Assembly (NCBI GenBank): GCA_019634955.1
Contig: JAHCAK010000008.1
Location: 1 to 64,000, forward strand
Length of the DNA stretch: 64,000 nt
Source of the DNA: Burkholderiales bacterium
Lineage (GTDB): Bacteria > Pseudomonadota > Gammaproteobacteria > Burkholderiales > Usitatibacteraceae
Direction of reading: 5' to 3'
In this document: piece after piece, positions 19,697 to 28,394 of the stretch
Numbering within the stretch: the stretch's first letter is position 1
Layout: each line of letters starts with the position of its first letter
Notes under the pieces: generated by a model
The model's database searches: none
What the model was told of the DNA's origin: nothing
What the model saw: only the letters and a program-made list of their open reading frames with translations
Translations under genes and position numbers: made by a program

Positions 19697-20344
19697 CTAG
19701 AAGCCGAGCAGGGCGTAGAGGTTCTTGAGCATGGCCCCCATCACGGGGCCGATCATCCACCACAGCGCGCCCGAGACGATGAGCAGGATGAGGATCACCA
19801 TGCCGAAGGGCTCGAGGCGCGAGTACTGGTAGGCGAGGCGGTTGGGCAGCACGGAAGCGAGGATGCGCCCGCCGTCCAGCGGCAGCAGCGGGAAGAGGTT
19901 CAGCACCGCGAGGCCCACGTTCACCTTGATGCCGGCGTCCGCGACGCGGATCCAGAACTCGTAGGCGGTGCCCGCGCCGCCCACCGTGAGCAGCACCTTC
20001 GCCACGAGCACCCAGCCGAGCGCCATCGCGATGTTGGCCCCGGGGCCCGCGGCGGCGACCCACAGCATGTCGCGCTTGGGGTCGCGCAGGTTCTCGAAGT
20101 TGACGGGCACGGGCTTCGCCCACCCGAAGAGGAAGCCGGTGAAGGCGGTGAGCAGCGGCACCAGCACCGTGCCGATGGGGTCGATGTGGCGCGCCGGGTT
20201 GAGGCTCGTGCGGCCGAGCATCCACGCCGTCTTGTCGCCGAAGTACTTCGCGGCGTAGGCGTGCCCGGCCTCGTGCAGCGTGATCGCGAACACCACGGGA
20301 ATGGCGTAGACGGCGATGTAGACGATGATGCCCTGGATGTCCAT
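19697..20344 (-). CDS. Site-2 protease family (M50) membrane metallopeptidase
   Basis: This 215-residue polytopic membrane protein has the zinc motif HEAGH at residues 24-28 and the distal NLFPLLPLDGGR motif near residue 150, both hallmarks of the M50/S2P family. The short form lacks PDZ domains, so it is not RseP. Substrates are unknown. Its ATG overlaps the stop of yciO (ATGA), and this yciO-S2P-trpS order is common in Betaproteobacteria. Confidence 0.9.
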   Translation of the reverse strand: MDIQGIIVYIAVYAIPVVFAITLHEAGHAYAAKYFGDKTAWMLGRTSLNPARHIDPIGTVLVPLLTAFTGFLFGWAKPVPVNFENLRDPKRDMLWVAAAGPGANIAMALGWVLVAKVLLTVGGAGTAYEFWIRVADAGIKVNVGLAVLNLFPLLPLDGGRILASVLPNRLAYQYSRLEPFGMVILILLIVSGALWWMIGPVMGAMLKNLYALLGF

Positions 20345-20982
20345 CAGTGCAGCGCCGCCTTCACGAACCCGAACGGCCGGATGTCGCCCTTGCCCTCGCG
20401 CAGCAGCACGGGCCGGTCGCCGGAAATGTCGATCACCGTCGTCACGTCGAGCCCGCAGGGGCCGGAATCGATGATGGCGTCGAGCTGGTGGTCGAGGTGC
20501 TCCCGGATCTCCTCGGCGTCGTTCAGCGCCACGCCGTGGTCGGGGAGGATCAGGGTGGAGGAGAGCATGGGCTCGCCCAGCTCCGCCAGGAGCGCCAGCG
20601 GCACCACGTGGTCGGGGATGCGCACGCCGATCGTGTGGCGCGGGTGCAGCAGGCGGCGCGGCACGTCCCGCGAGGCGCGCAGGATGAAGGTGTAGTTGCC
20701 GGGCGTGTTCGCCTTGATGAGGCGGAACTGGATGTTGTCCACCTTGGCGAACTGGCCGATCTCGGAGAGGTCGCGGCACATCAATGTGAGGTGGTGCCTT
20801 TCGTCCACGTTGCGGATGCGGCGGATGCGCTCCATCGCCGACTTGTCGCCGATGTGGCAGCCGAGCGCGTAGCAGGAGTCCGTGGGGTAGGCGATGACGC
20901 CCCCCGCGCGGATGATCTCCACCGCAGCCTTGATCGAACGCGGCTGCGGGTTCTCCGGGTGAACCGAGAAGAATTCCGACAT
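20344..20982 (-). CDS. yciO: YciO/YrdC/Sua5-family threonylcarbamoyl-AMP synthase-like protein
   Basis: This 212-residue protein has the family core AGGVIAYPTDSCYALGC, RHHLTLMCRDLSEIG, NYTFILRAS and HTIGVRIPDH. It resembles YciO rather than TsaC/Sua5, so participation in t6A tRNA modification is possible but not certain. It follows the PHP phosphoesterase gene, as YciO follows YciV (RNase AM) in E. coli. A 10-bp imperfect hairpin at 20996-21017 lies between the two genes. Confidence 0.9.
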   Translation of the reverse strand: MSEFFSVHPENPQPRSIKAAVEIIRAGGVIAYPTDSCYALGCHIGDKSAMERIRRIRNVDERHHLTLMCRDLSEIGQFAKVDNIQFRLIKANTPGNYTFILRASRDVPRRLLHPRHTIGVRIPDHVVPLALLAELGEPMLSSTLILPDHGVALNDAEEIREHLDHQLDAIIDSGPCGLDVTTVIDISGDRPVLLREGKGDIRPFGFVKAALH

Positions 20983-21041
20983 TCCTGTTCTTTGCGGCCA
21001 CCGGCTTGCCGGCGGCCCGTCGTTGCCGGGCGGCTATGCGG

Positions 21042-21878
21042 CTAGTGCGCCCATCGGGTCCACACGGGCACGAGCGAGGCCGGCAGCGGCGGCAGCCGCC
21101 CCGGCATCACCGGGCTTTCGCCCGGCCCGTGGAAATCGGAGCCGCGGGAGGCGAGGAAACCGTACTCCTCGGCCACGCGGCGCCAGGTGGCGTATTCCTC
21201 GGGGCGGTGACTTCCGGTCACCACCTCGATCGCCTCGCCACCGAGGCGCTTGAACTCTTCCAGTAGGGTCGCACGGCCGAGGGGCTTGAGTCCATAGCGG
21301 CCGGGGTGGGCCAGCACCGCCACGCCCCCCGCGCCCCGGATCCAGGCCATCGCGTCCTCGAGCCGCGACCACTCGTGCTGCACGTACGCGGGCTTTCCCT
21401 TGCCCAGGTACTTGTCGAAGGCGTGCTGCGTGTCGCGCACCCGGCCCGTTTCCGCCAGGTGCCGCGCGAAATGCGTGCGGGAAAGCCGCTTCTCGCTCCC
21501 GGCCAGGGCGAGCGCCGCCTCGAGCGTCCCGGGAATGCCCAGCTTCTCCAGCGCCTGCGCCATGCGCGCGGCCCGTCCCAGGCGGCCGTCGCGGATGGAT
21601 TTCAGGCCCGCGGCCAGCACGGGCGAGCCGGGATCGATCCCGAGGCCCACCACGTGGACGGTGGTCTCCCCCCAGGTCACCGACACCTCGACCCCGTTTA
21701 CGAACGCCACGCCCAGCCGGCGGGCGGCGGCGGCGGCCTCCTCGAGGCCGTCGACCGTGTCGTGATCCGTGAGCGCCATCGCGTCGGCGCCGTTGCTCGC
21801 GCCCAGTTCCACCAGCCGGGTGGGGGAGAGCAGCCCGTCGGAGGCCGTCGAGTGATTGTGCAGGTCGAAGTTGTCCAA
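21042..21878 (-). CDS. rnm: PHP-domain phosphoesterase, RNase AM / 3',5'-nucleoside bisphosphatase (YciV/TrpH)
   Basis: This 278-residue PHP-fold enzyme is related to E. coli YciV (RNase AM). The metal-binding motifs are DLHNHSTASDG at the N-terminus, LTDHDTVDG, GVEVS, AHPGRYG and SRGSDFHG. The family removes phosphate from 3',5'-bisphosphonucleotides and trims RNA 5' ends. A TTG start was chosen because the conserved protein begins immediately after it and no ATG or GTG lies nearby. The TATAAT on the - strand at 21912-21907 is suitably placed to drive it. It heads the block reaching to rluB. Confidence 0.88.
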   Translation of the reverse strand: MDNFDLHNHSTASDGLLSPTRLVELGASNGADAMALTDHDTVDGLEEAAAAARRLGVAFVNGVEVSVTWGETTVHVVGLGIDPGSPVLAAGLKSIRDGRLGRAARMAQALEKLGIPGTLEAALALAGSEKRLSRTHFARHLAETGRVRDTQHAFDKYLGKGKPAYVQHEWSRLEDAMAWIRGAGGVAVLAHPGRYGLKPLGRATLLEEFKRLGGEAIEVVTGSHRPEEYATWRRVAEEYGFLASRGSDFHGPGESPVMPGRLPPLPASLVPVWTRWAH

Positions 21879-21906
21879 CGCCGCAGGATTTGAGGAAGCA
21901 ATTGAA

Positions 21907-21912
21907 ATTATA
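21907..21912 (-). promoter_or_regulatory. -10 box (TATAAT) upstream of the RNase AM-type gene
   Basis: A perfect TATAAT on the - strand lies about 28 bases before the TTG start. No good -35 hexamer is visible at 16-18 bases, so activator or extended contacts may be needed. The divergent gene begins at 21979. Confidence 0.55.
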
Positions 21913-21978
21913 GCAGAATTCGCCCTTGCCCACCCGCCGCGCCGGGGTGCCCGCGCACCCGGCGCCGAGACGATTCCC

Positions 21979-22704
21979 ATGGAAATCAAGAAGATCGCCT
22001 TCGGTGACGAGGGCCAGGCCGCCACGGCCGCCCTGCTTGCCCGGCTGCCCGCGCTGCAGGCGCGCGCCGTGGCCGTGGACCCCGGCCTGGGCCCCCGGCT
22101 GGACCGCCTGAAGCGCGGCCTCGAGACGCTGCAGGCGCTCGACCGCCAGCACGGCGGCACCGGCCCCATCCGCCTGGAGGGGGTTGGCGAGCTCGTCTCC
22201 GCCATCGTGACCGACCTCGCCCACGCCGAGGCGGCGGCCGGGCGCGCGGCGGATGCCGCTCTCGTGGCCGACGTCGCGGACTTCCTCATCGGGGTCGCCC
22301 TGTGGGCGGTGCGCCACGAGGTTCCCCTCGACCCGGCCGAGCCCGTCGTGAACGCGCTCGCCCACCGGGCCAACGCCGCCCGCTCGAAGCCGGAACTCGC
22401 CGCCGTGTACGGCCTGATGCAGGGCGTCGTCGCCCACCTCGCCCCCCGGCTCGCGGCCGACCTCGAGCGTTCCAACCCCGAGCGGCCGTGGCGGATCCTG
22501 CACGCCAACCTCGCCATCACCGCCATCCGGACGGAGGACGCGGCCCTCATGGACCATGCCTTCGACGCCCTCGACGCGGCGCTTCCCGACGAGCGCGCTT
22601 CCTTTTATGGCGAGGCCCTGGCGCTCGCCCTTTCGCCCGGCGTCGCCCCGCAGGTCAGGGAACGGATCGAGGCCCGGCACCTCAAATGGACAGCCGCCCG
22701 CTGA
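21979..22704 (+). CDS. Conserved hypothetical helical protein
   Basis: This 241-residue soluble protein is not recognised. It is Ala/Leu/Arg-rich and almost wholly helical by composition, with neither signal peptide nor membrane segment. There are no clear catalytic motifs and it has no Cys residues. The ATG at 21979 was chosen over an upstream GTG that would read through the divergent promoter region. It lies 35 bases upstream of yciB and may be cotranscribed with it. Confidence 0.7.
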   Translation: MEIKKIAFGDEGQAATAALLARLPALQARAVAVDPGLGPRLDRLKRGLETLQALDRQHGGTGPIRLEGVGELVSAIVTDLAHAEAAAGRAADAALVADVADFLIGVALWAVRHEVPLDPAEPVVNALAHRANAARSKPELAAVYGLMQGVVAHLAPRLAADLERSNPERPWRILHANLAITAIRTEDAALMDHAFDALDAALPDERASFYGEALALALSPGVAPQVRERIEARHLKWTAAR

Positions 22705-22739
22705 ATGGGCGAAAATAGCGGATTGATTTTGCGAGGCTT

Positions 22740-23321
22740 TTGGCTCCCTTGAAGCTGCTGTTCGACCTTTTCCCGGTCATCCTCTTCTTCGTCGCCTTCA
22801 AGTTCCAGGGCATCTACGCCGCCACCGCCGTGGCCATCGCCGCCACCGTGGTGCAGGTGGGGTACGTGCTCGCCCGGGGCCGCAAGGTGTCCAACATGCA
22901 GTGGATGAGCCTCGTGATCATCGTCCTCTTCGGGGGCGCGACGCTGCTGCTGCGCGACGAGACCTTCATCAAGTGGAAGCCCTCGGTGCTGTACTGGCTC
23001 GCCGGGGCCGTGTTCCTGGGCGGCCTCGCCTTCCGCACGAACCTCGTGAAGGCGGTGATGTCGGAGGGGATCACGCTCCCCGAGCACGCGTGGACGAAGC
23101 TCTGCGTCGCCTGGGGCGTCTTCTTCCTCTTCAAGGGCACGCTCAACCTCTGGGTGGCCTACACCTTCTCGACCGACACCTGGGTGAACTTCAAGCTCTT
23201 CGGCGGCATGGGCCTCATGTTCGCCTTCGTGATCGCGCAGGCGTTCTGGATGGCGAAGTACCTTCCCGACGACGAGGCCAAGCCCGCCGCCGAGGCCGCC
23301 CCCGAGCCCCCCAAGACCTGA
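22740..23321 (+). CDS. yciB: Inner-membrane septation protein YciB (IspZ family)
   Basis: This 193-residue protein has five hydrophobic segments and the conserved [17 protein letters not shown] start, [16 protein letters not shown] and [17 protein letters not shown]. The family affects cell-envelope integrity and septation. A TTG start at 22740 fits the family N-terminus; no ATG is available. It begins the conserved run yciB-yciI-bolA-parvulin. Confidence 0.92.
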   Translation: MAPLKLLFDLFPVILFFVAFKFQGIYAATAVAIAATVVQVGYVLARGRKVSNMQWMSLVIIVLFGGATLLLRDETFIKWKPSVLYWLAGAVFLGGLAFRTNLVKAVMSEGITLPEHAWTKLCVAWGVFFLFKGTLNLWVAYTFSTDTWVNFKLFGGMGLMFAFVIAQAFWMAKYLPDDEAKPAAEAAPEPPKT

Positions 23322-23324
23322 CCC

Positions 23325-23624
23325 ATGCTCTATGCCATCCTCGCCGAGGACCTCCCCGGCTCCCTCGACAAGCGCCTCGCCGCCCGGCCCGCGCACCTCG
23401 CCCGCCTGAAGGCGCTGCAGGACGAAGGCCGCCTCGTGCTGGCCGGCCCGCACCCGCTCATCGACGCCGAGGACCCCGGCCCGGCCGGCTTCTCCGGGTC
23501 CCTCGTCGTGGCCGAGTTCGGCTCGCGCGAGCTGGCCCTCGCCTGGGCCTCCGAGGACCCGTACGTCGCCGCCGGCGTCTACGGCCGCGTGACGGTGAAG
23601 CCGTTCCGCAAGGTGCTGCCGTGA
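23325..23624 (+). CDS. yciI: YciI-family protein
   Basis: This 99-residue protein of the dimeric alpha/beta ferredoxin-like YciI family has [24 protein letters not shown] and [24 protein letters not shown], including the conserved His and Asp of the putative active site. Function is unproven; relatives include chloromuconolactone dehalogenases. It follows yciB by 3 bases and its stop overlaps the bolA start. Confidence 0.92.
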   Translation: MLYAILAEDLPGSLDKRLAARPAHLARLKALQDEGRLVLAGPHPLIDAEDPGPAGFSGSLVVAEFGSRELALAWASEDPYVAAGVYGRVTVKPFRKVLP

Positions 23625-23875
23625 GCCTGGAGTCCGCCATCCGCGAGCGGCTCGCCGTGCTGCGCCCCGAGAGCGTGGCCCTGGTCGACGAGGACCACCT
23701 GCACATCGGCCACGGCGCCGACGGCGCGCACTGGCAGCTCACCATCGTTTCGGAGGCCTTCCGCGGCAAGCCGCCGCTGGCGAGGCATCGAATGGTTTAT
23801 GAGGCCCTGGGCGACCTCATGAAACGCGACATCCATGCCCTGAGAATCGAGGCGTTCGCGCCCGAGCAGCTTTGA
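23621..23875 (+). CDS. bolA: BolA-family protein
   Basis: This 84-residue BolA/IbaG-like protein belongs to a family that partners monothiol glutaredoxins in Fe-S handling. The helix-turn-like core [28 protein letters not shown] and final HALRI are typical, including the conserved His of the FRGKxxLxRHR motif. The GTG start overlaps the yciI stop (GTGA), showing translational coupling. Confidence 0.92.
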   Translation: MSLESAIRERLAVLRPESVALVDEDHLHIGHGADGAHWQLTIVSEAFRGKPPLARHRMVYEALGDLMKRDIHALRIEAFAPEQL

Positions 23876-23895
23876 CCCCACGAAAAGGAACATCC

Positions 23896-24720
23896 ATGCA
23901 TCCCACCCTGAAGACCCTCGCCGTCGCGCTCGTCGCGGGCACGTTCGCCGCGGGCGCCGTCGCCCAGGACAAGGCGGCGCCGAAGAAGGCCGCCGCCGCC
24001 GCCGGCAAGATCGTCGTGAACGGCGTCACCATCCCGCAGTCGCGCATCGACATGATGAACAAGGAGCTCACCGCGAGCGGCCAGCCCGACACGCCCGAGC
24101 GCCAGCGCGCCGTGAAGGAGGAGCTCATCAACCGCGAGGTGCTGGTGCAGGCCGCCCAGAAGCGCGGGCTCGACAAGCAGGCCGAGGTCGCCGCGCAGAT
24201 GGAGATGGCCCGCCAGGCCGTGCTCGTGCGCGCGCTGTTCGAAAACGAGGTGAAGGCCAACCCGATCACGGACGCCGATCTCCAGAAGCAGTACGAGGAG
24301 TTCAAGAAGTCGATGGGCGAGAACGAGTACAAGATCCGCCACATCCTCGTCGACAAGGAAGACGACGCCAAGGCGATCATCGCCGACCTCGGCAAGGGCG
24401 CGGACTTCGCCAAGATCGCGAAGGACAAGTCGAAGGACCCGGGCTCCAAGGACAACGGCGGCGACCTCGACTGGGGCCCCACGGCCCGCTACGTGAAGCC
24501 CTTCGCCGACGCGGTGACCGCGCTCAAGAAGGGGCAGCTCACCACGGCGCCGGTGAAGACCGACTTCGGCTACCACGTGATCCGCCTCGACGACGTGCGC
24601 CCCCTGAAGGTGCCCGGCTTCGACGAGCTGAAGGAGCAGTTCCGCCAGCGCGCCCAGCAGCAGCAGATCCAGAAGCTGGTGATGGAGCTGCGCGGCAAGG
24701 CGAAGGTGGAGGAGCGCTAG
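23896..24720 (+). CDS. Periplasmic parvulin-type peptidyl-prolyl isomerase (PpiC/SurA-like)
   Basis: This 274-residue exported foldase has a signal peptide (residues 1-23, AVA/Q), a lysine- and alanine-rich linker, an N-terminal chaperone helical region and a rotamase domain at about 150-240 with RHILVDKEDDAK, GGDLDWGP and TDFGYHVIRLDD. It would assist folding of secreted and outer-membrane proteins. It is the last gene of the yciB run and is followed by a clear terminator. Confidence 0.92.
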   Translation: MHPTLKTLAVALVAGTFAAGAVAQDKAAPKKAAAAAGKIVVNGVTIPQSRIDMMNKELTASGQPDTPERQRAVKEELINREVLVQAAQKRGLDKQAEVAAQMEMARQAVLVRALFENEVKANPITDADLQKQYEEFKKSMGENEYKIRHILVDKEDDAKAIIADLGKGADFAKIAKDKSKDPGSKDNGGDLDWGPTARYVKPFADAVTALKKGQLTTAPVKTDFGYHVIRLDDVRPLKVPGFDELKEQFRQRAQQQQIQKLVMELRGKAKVEER

Positions 24721-24743
24721 GCGCTCTCCGGCCTCCCCCGGGA

Positions 24744-24772
24744 AAGGGCGCCTTCGGGCGCCCTTCTTGTTC
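24744..24772 (+). terminator. Rho-independent-type terminator after the parvulin gene
   Basis: A perfect 9-bp stem (AAGGGCGCC / GGCGCCCTT) closes a TTCG tetraloop at 24744-24765 and is followed by CTTGTTC. It lies 24 bases after the stop codon, and no gene begins until 24864. Confidence 0.85.
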
Positions 24773-24863
24773 GGGCAGGCGATTCATCCCGTCTCCCGCT
24801 TCCTGGGCGCGTCTTCCGTTCGCGCTATCATCGAATCGATCCGCCAACGCCAAGGATGAAGCG

Positions 24864-25379
24864 ATGACCGCCTCCCTCGTCGTCACCGTCGTCGGGCCCG
24901 ACCGGCCCGGCATCGTGAACCGGCTCTCCGACTGCGCGCAGCGCCTGGGCGCCAACTGGGCGGCGAGCCGAATGGCGAACCTCGCGGGCCAGTTCGCGGG
25001 CATGGTGCACTTCGAGGTCGCGGAGGCGCGCGCGGACGAGCTGGCGAAGGCGCTGGCGGCGCTGGAATCGGCGGACCTGCACGTGGTCATCGCGCGAAGC
25101 GGCGCGGCGTCCCCGGCGACTGCCCTGCGCCGCGTGCGGCTGGAACTCGTGGGCCACGACCGCCCCGGCATCGTGCGCGACCTCTCCGGCAGCCTCGCCC
25201 AACGCGGCGTGAGCATCGAGGAGCTGGAGACGCAGGTCGCGAGCGCCGCCATGTCCGGCGAGAGCCTCTTCAAGGTGAAGGCGGTGCTGGCCGTCCCCGA
25301 GGGCCTGCCCAACGACGAGCTGCGCCGCGGGCTGGAGGCGCTCGCCAACGAAATGATGGTGGACGTGGAGCTGGGCTAG
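24864..25379 (+). CDS. gcvR: Double-ACT-domain protein, GcvR-like
   Basis: This 171-residue protein has two ACT domains: the first opens VVTVVGPDRPGIVNRLS, the second RLELVGHDRPGIVRDLSG. This is the architecture of GcvR, which controls the glycine-cleavage operon together with the LysR regulator GcvA. No gcv genes are in the window, although the LysR at 52190 is GcvA-like, so the physiological partner is uncertain. Ribosome site aaggatgaag precedes the ATG. Confidence 0.85.
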   Translation: MTASLVVTVVGPDRPGIVNRLSDCAQRLGANWAASRMANLAGQFAGMVHFEVAEARADELAKALAALESADLHVVIARSGAASPATALRRVRLELVGHDRPGIVRDLSGSLAQRGVSIEELETQVASAAMSGESLFKVKAVLAVPEGLPNDELRRGLEALANEMMVDVELG

Positions 25380-25404
25380 CGCCGCCGCGGAAAGAAGGAA
25401 ACCC

Positions 25405-25881
25405 ATGACACTCAAGCTCACCTCGACCAGCTTCGCCGACGGCGGGGCCATTCCGGAGCAGCACACCTGCGAGGGCGACGAAATCTCGCCGCAGCTCGCC
25501 TGGTCCGGCGCGCCGCCCGGCACGAAGAGCTTCGCGCTCATCGTCGACGATCCGGACGCGCCCGACCCCGCCGCGCCGCGCATGACCTGGGTGCACTGGG
25601 TGCTCTACGACATCCCCGCGGACGTCGCGGAAATCGTGGAGGATGCGGACCCGGCCGACGTGCCCAAGGGCTGCCGCGACGGGCTGAACGACTGGGGGCG
25701 CAGCGGCTACGGCGGGCCCTGCCCGCCCGTCGGGCGGCACCGCTACTTCCACAAGCTCTACGCGCTGGACACGCTGCTGGGCGACCTCAAGTACCCGAAG
25801 AAGGCGCAGCTCGAGAAGGCGATGAAGGGCCACGTGCTGGCGGAAGCCGTCCTCATGGGCACCTACCAGAAGAAGCGCTAG
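25405..25881 (+). CDS. YbhB/YbcL-type PEBP (Raf kinase inhibitor-like) protein
   Basis: This 158-residue phosphatidylethanolamine-binding-like protein has the conserved ligand-site motifs LIVDDPDAPDP, WVHWVLYDIP and GPCPPVGRHRYFHKLYAL. There is no signal peptide, so a cytosolic location is expected. The function of bacterial members is unknown. It ends 22 bases before the convergent flavin-reductase-like gene. Confidence 0.92.
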   Translation: MTLKLTSTSFADGGAIPEQHTCEGDEISPQLAWSGAPPGTKSFALIVDDPDAPDPAAPRMTWVHWVLYDIPADVAEIVEDADPADVPKGCRDGLNDWGRSGYGGPCPPVGRHRYFHKLYALDTLLGDLKYPKKAQLEKAMKGHVLAEAVLMGTYQKKR

Positions 25882-25903
25882 CCGGTTCCGTCATTCCCGC
25901 GCC

Positions 25904-26446
25904 TCACTTCATCCGCGACGGCAGCTTCATCGGCGCGCCGGAGGCGAAGAACACGCCCCGGCCGCGGTGGTGCAGGAGGCGCCGGGTCGCCACCCCCGGC
26001 ACGGCCCACGCGGCGACCACCTTGAGGATGAAGAAGTTGTAGCGGTCCACCAGGCGCGCGTCGTGGATGCGGCACTCGAGGTTCGCGACGCATTCGGCCA
26101 CGAGGGGCGCGCCCACTTCGGAGGCCGGCAGCCGCGTGAGTCCGAACTTCGTGAACTTGTCCACGCGCCGCCCGGAGCAGTTGCCTACCCCCACCACGGT
26201 CCGCGCGAGCGAGGCCGGCGGGACGGCGATGACGCAGGACTTCGCGGCGCACAGCAGGTCGAAGGAGAAGTTGCGCCCGCTCACCACGCACCCCACCAGC
26301 GGCGGCTCGAACTCCATCATCGTGAGCCACGACATCGCCATCACGTTCTCGCGCCCGCCGTGCGCCGTCGCGAGGAGCACCACCGGGCCGGGCTCCAGCA
26401 GGCCGTAGACCCGGGAAAGGGAAAGCTTGCGTTGCGCGAGCTTCAT
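25904..26446 (-). CDS. Flavin reductase-like (DIM6/NTAB) FMN-binding protein
   Basis: This 180-residue flavin-reductase-like protein has the split-barrel core VVLLATAHGGRENVMAMSWLTMMEFEPPLVGCVVS and RNFSFDLL. The family includes flavin:NAD(P)H reductases and FMN-binding oxidoreductases. ATG 26446 was preferred because the conserved protein begins there; ATG 26455 also lies in frame. It is divergent from the usp gene, with 26 bases between start codons. Confidence 0.88.
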   Translation of the reverse strand: MKLAQRKLSLSRVYGLLEPGPVVLLATAHGGRENVMAMSWLTMMEFEPPLVGCVVSGRNFSFDLLCAAKSCVIAVPPASLARTVVGVGNCSGRRVDKFTKFGLTRLPASEVGAPLVAECVANLECRIHDARLVDRYNFFILKVVAAWAVPGVATRRLLHHRGRGVFFASGAPMKLPSRMK

Positions 26447-26472
26447 GGCGACCATTATGGCTCGCGCACGCA

Positions 26473-26922
26473 ATGGAGGCACCCATGTACAAGCGGATCC
26501 TGCTGGCGTACGACGGCTCCCTTTCGGGCCAGAAGGCCCTGCTCGGCTGCAAGGACATCGCGCAGTGGGGCAAGTCGGAGCTCTTCCTCGTCGCGGTGAT
26601 GCCCTCGCCCGCCACCTTCATCGGGGCCGAGGGCGGCGTCTACGACGCGGGCACCGAGGAGCGCGACCGCGAGCAGTACCAGGCCATCCTCGACGAGGGC
26701 ATCGCGAAGCTCGCGGAAGGCGGCCACCAGGCCAATGGCGAGGTGCTCGTGGGCGACGCCGTGGACGAGATCGCCCGGTGCGCCGCCCGCATCGAGGCGG
26801 ACCTCATCGTGGTCGGCCACCGCCACCTGGAGGGCTGGGCGGCCCGGTGGTGGCGCGGCTCGGTCTCGAAGGCGCTCATCGAGCAGGCCCCCTGCAACGT
26901 GCTGGTCGTCATCACCCGCTGA
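26473..26922 (+). CDS. Universal stress protein (UspA family)
   Basis: This 149-residue Usp domain starts YKRILLAYDGSLSGQKAL and ends with the nucleotide-binding pattern IVVGHRHLEGWAARWWRGSVSKALIEQAPCNVLVV. The Gly/Ser spacing (GHxxLxGW...RGSVS) is a variant of the G-x2-G-x9-G(S/T) ATP-binding motif with the first part imperfect. A role in stress survival is family-level only. It stands alone between divergent and codirectional neighbours. Confidence 0.9.
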   Translation: MEAPMYKRILLAYDGSLSGQKALLGCKDIAQWGKSELFLVAVMPSPATFIGAEGGVYDAGTEERDREQYQAILDEGIAKLAEGGHQANGEVLVGDAVDEIARCAARIEADLIVVGHRHLEGWAARWWRGSVSKALIEQAPCNVLVVITR

Positions 26923-26994
26923 CCCTTTCGGGCGGCCGCGCCGTTTCATGACCTGACCCCGCCATCCCGGCCGGGGCAGCCGAAAGGAGATGTC

Positions 26995-27792
26995 ATGAAA
27001 CGCCTCGCCCTCGCGGCCGCCGCCATCGCCGCCGCCCTCGCCCTGCCCGCCTGCGCCGCCGGCGTGGGCTCGCTCGCCCGCGTCACCGTCATCGACCGTA
27101 CCGCCAACCGCGAGTTGCCCGTCTACTGGAAGGACGGCCGGGCGTGGATCGTGGGCCACCCCGGCAACGAGTACACGGTGCGGGTGCGCAACGTCGCCGG
27201 CGAGGACCTGCTGGCCGTCGTGAGCGTGGACGGCGTGAACGTCGTGAGCGGCGAGACGGCGCGCGTGTCGCAAAGCGGCTACGTGGTGGGCTCGTACGCC
27301 TCGCTCGACGTCTCCGGGTGGCGCAAGAGCCTTTCCCGCACGGCGGCCTTCTACTTCACGACGCTGCCGGATTCCTACGCCGCGCGCACCGGCCGGCCCG
27401 ACGACGTGGGCGTGATCGGCGTGGCGCTCTTCCGCCGCAAGCCCCCGGAGCCCGTGGCCGTCGAGCCGTGGCGGCCCACGCCGTTCGCGAAGCAGGAGTC
27501 CGCGGCGGGCGCCCCGGCCGCGCCGCCCGCGGCGGAGCGAAGCGAATCCCGCGACTCCGCCGCCAAGCGCGCCCAGCCCGGCGACCCGCTCGGCACCGGC
27601 CACGGCCGCAGCGAGCGCAACCCGGCGCAGTGGGTCGAGTTCGAGCGGGAGAGCCCGTATCCCGTCGAGACGATCGTGATCCACTACGACAGCACGGCCA
27701 ACCTCGTGGCGCAGGGCGTGATCCGCCCCCGCTACCCGCGGCCGCGCAACCCGAACCCCTTCCCCGGCTTCGTCCCGGACCCGGTGTCCTGA
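26995..27792 (+). CDS. Secreted hypothetical protein
   Basis: This 265-residue protein has a signal peptide (MKRLALAAAAIAAALALPACAAG; the Cys could make it a lipoprotein but the lipobox is weak). A beta-rich domain follows (RNRELPVYWKDGRAWIVGHPGNEY is typical of its composition), then a Pro/Ala/Ser-rich linker near 150-190 and a C-terminal part ending in a Pro-rich tail. It has a strong ribosome site (aaaggag). It precedes the ECF sigma factor by 41 bases and could be part of its regulon. No family is recognised. Confidence 0.78.
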   Translation: MKRLALAAAAIAAALALPACAAGVGSLARVTVIDRTANRELPVYWKDGRAWIVGHPGNEYTVRVRNVAGEDLLAVVSVDGVNVVSGETARVSQSGYVVGSYASLDVSGWRKSLSRTAAFYFTTLPDSYAARTGRPDDVGVIGVALFRRKPPEPVAVEPWRPTPFAKQESAAGAPAAPPAAERSESRDSAAKRAQPGDPLGTGHGRSERNPAQWVEFERESPYPVETIVIHYDSTANLVAQGVIRPRYPRPRNPNPFPGFVPDPVS

Positions 27793-27833
27793 GCGAACGG
27801 GGCTCCGGCCCGGTTTTCGCCTAAACTCGCCGG

Positions 27834-28394
27834 GTGCCCGAGACCGACGAACAGCTCATGCTCGCCTTCGCGCAGGGGGATGCCGGCGCGTTCGACCGCC
27901 TCTACGCGCGCCACAAGGGCACGGTGTACCGGTTCGTCGCGCGGTCGCTCCCCGCGAAGGCGGATGCCGAGGAGATCTTCCAGGAGGTGTGGATGAAGGC
28001 GATCGAGGCGCGCGGGCGCTACGAGCCGCGCGCGAAGTTCACCACCTGGATCTACGCCATCGCCCACAACCGGCTGGTGGACCTGTGGCGGAAGAAGGGC
28101 CTCTCGGTCGTGCCGCTCGACGGCGGCAGCGAGGAGGACGACGGCCCCCCGATCGACCCGCCCGGCAACCCGGCCGACGAGCCCTTCGCGCAGGTGTCGA
28201 CGAAGGAGGCGCTGGAGCGCTTCGCCGCCGCGCTGGCCGCGCTGCCGCCCGCGCAGCGCGAGGCCTTCCTGCTCAAGGAGGAGGCGGAGCTTTCGATCGC
28301 CGAGATCGCCCAGGCCACCGGCGCCAACGAGGAGGCGGTGAAGAGCCGCGTGCGCTACGCCACGGCGAAGCTGCGGGAGGCGCTCGATGGCTGA
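27834..28394 (+). CDS. ECF-type RNA polymerase sigma factor
   Basis: This 186-residue sigma factor has region 2 at about residues 20-95 (FQEVWMKAIEARGRYEP...WIYAIAHNRLVDLWR) and region 4 at about 130-180 (LPPAQREAFLLKEEAELSIAEIAQATGANEEAVKSR), lacking regions 1 and 3, so it is an ECF group member. It begins with GTG 42 bases after the previous gene. The downstream gene overlaps its end and looks like an anti-sigma-type membrane protein. The trigger is unknown. Confidence 0.92.
   Translation: MPETDEQLMLAFAQGDAGAFDRLYARHKGTVYRFVARSLPAKADAEEIFQEVWMKAIEARGRYEPRAKFTTWIYAIAHNRLVDLWRKKGLSVVPLDGGSEEDDGPPIDPPGNPADEPFAQVSTKEALERFAAALAALPPAQREAFLLKEEAELSIAEIAQATGANEEAVKSRVRYATAKLREALDG

Noticed and set aside
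17606-20695. A 1029-residue + strand open frame opposite scpA-yciO
   Set aside because: A shadow produced by codon bias of trpS, the protease and the hydrolase; it has a skewed His/Arg/Val composition.
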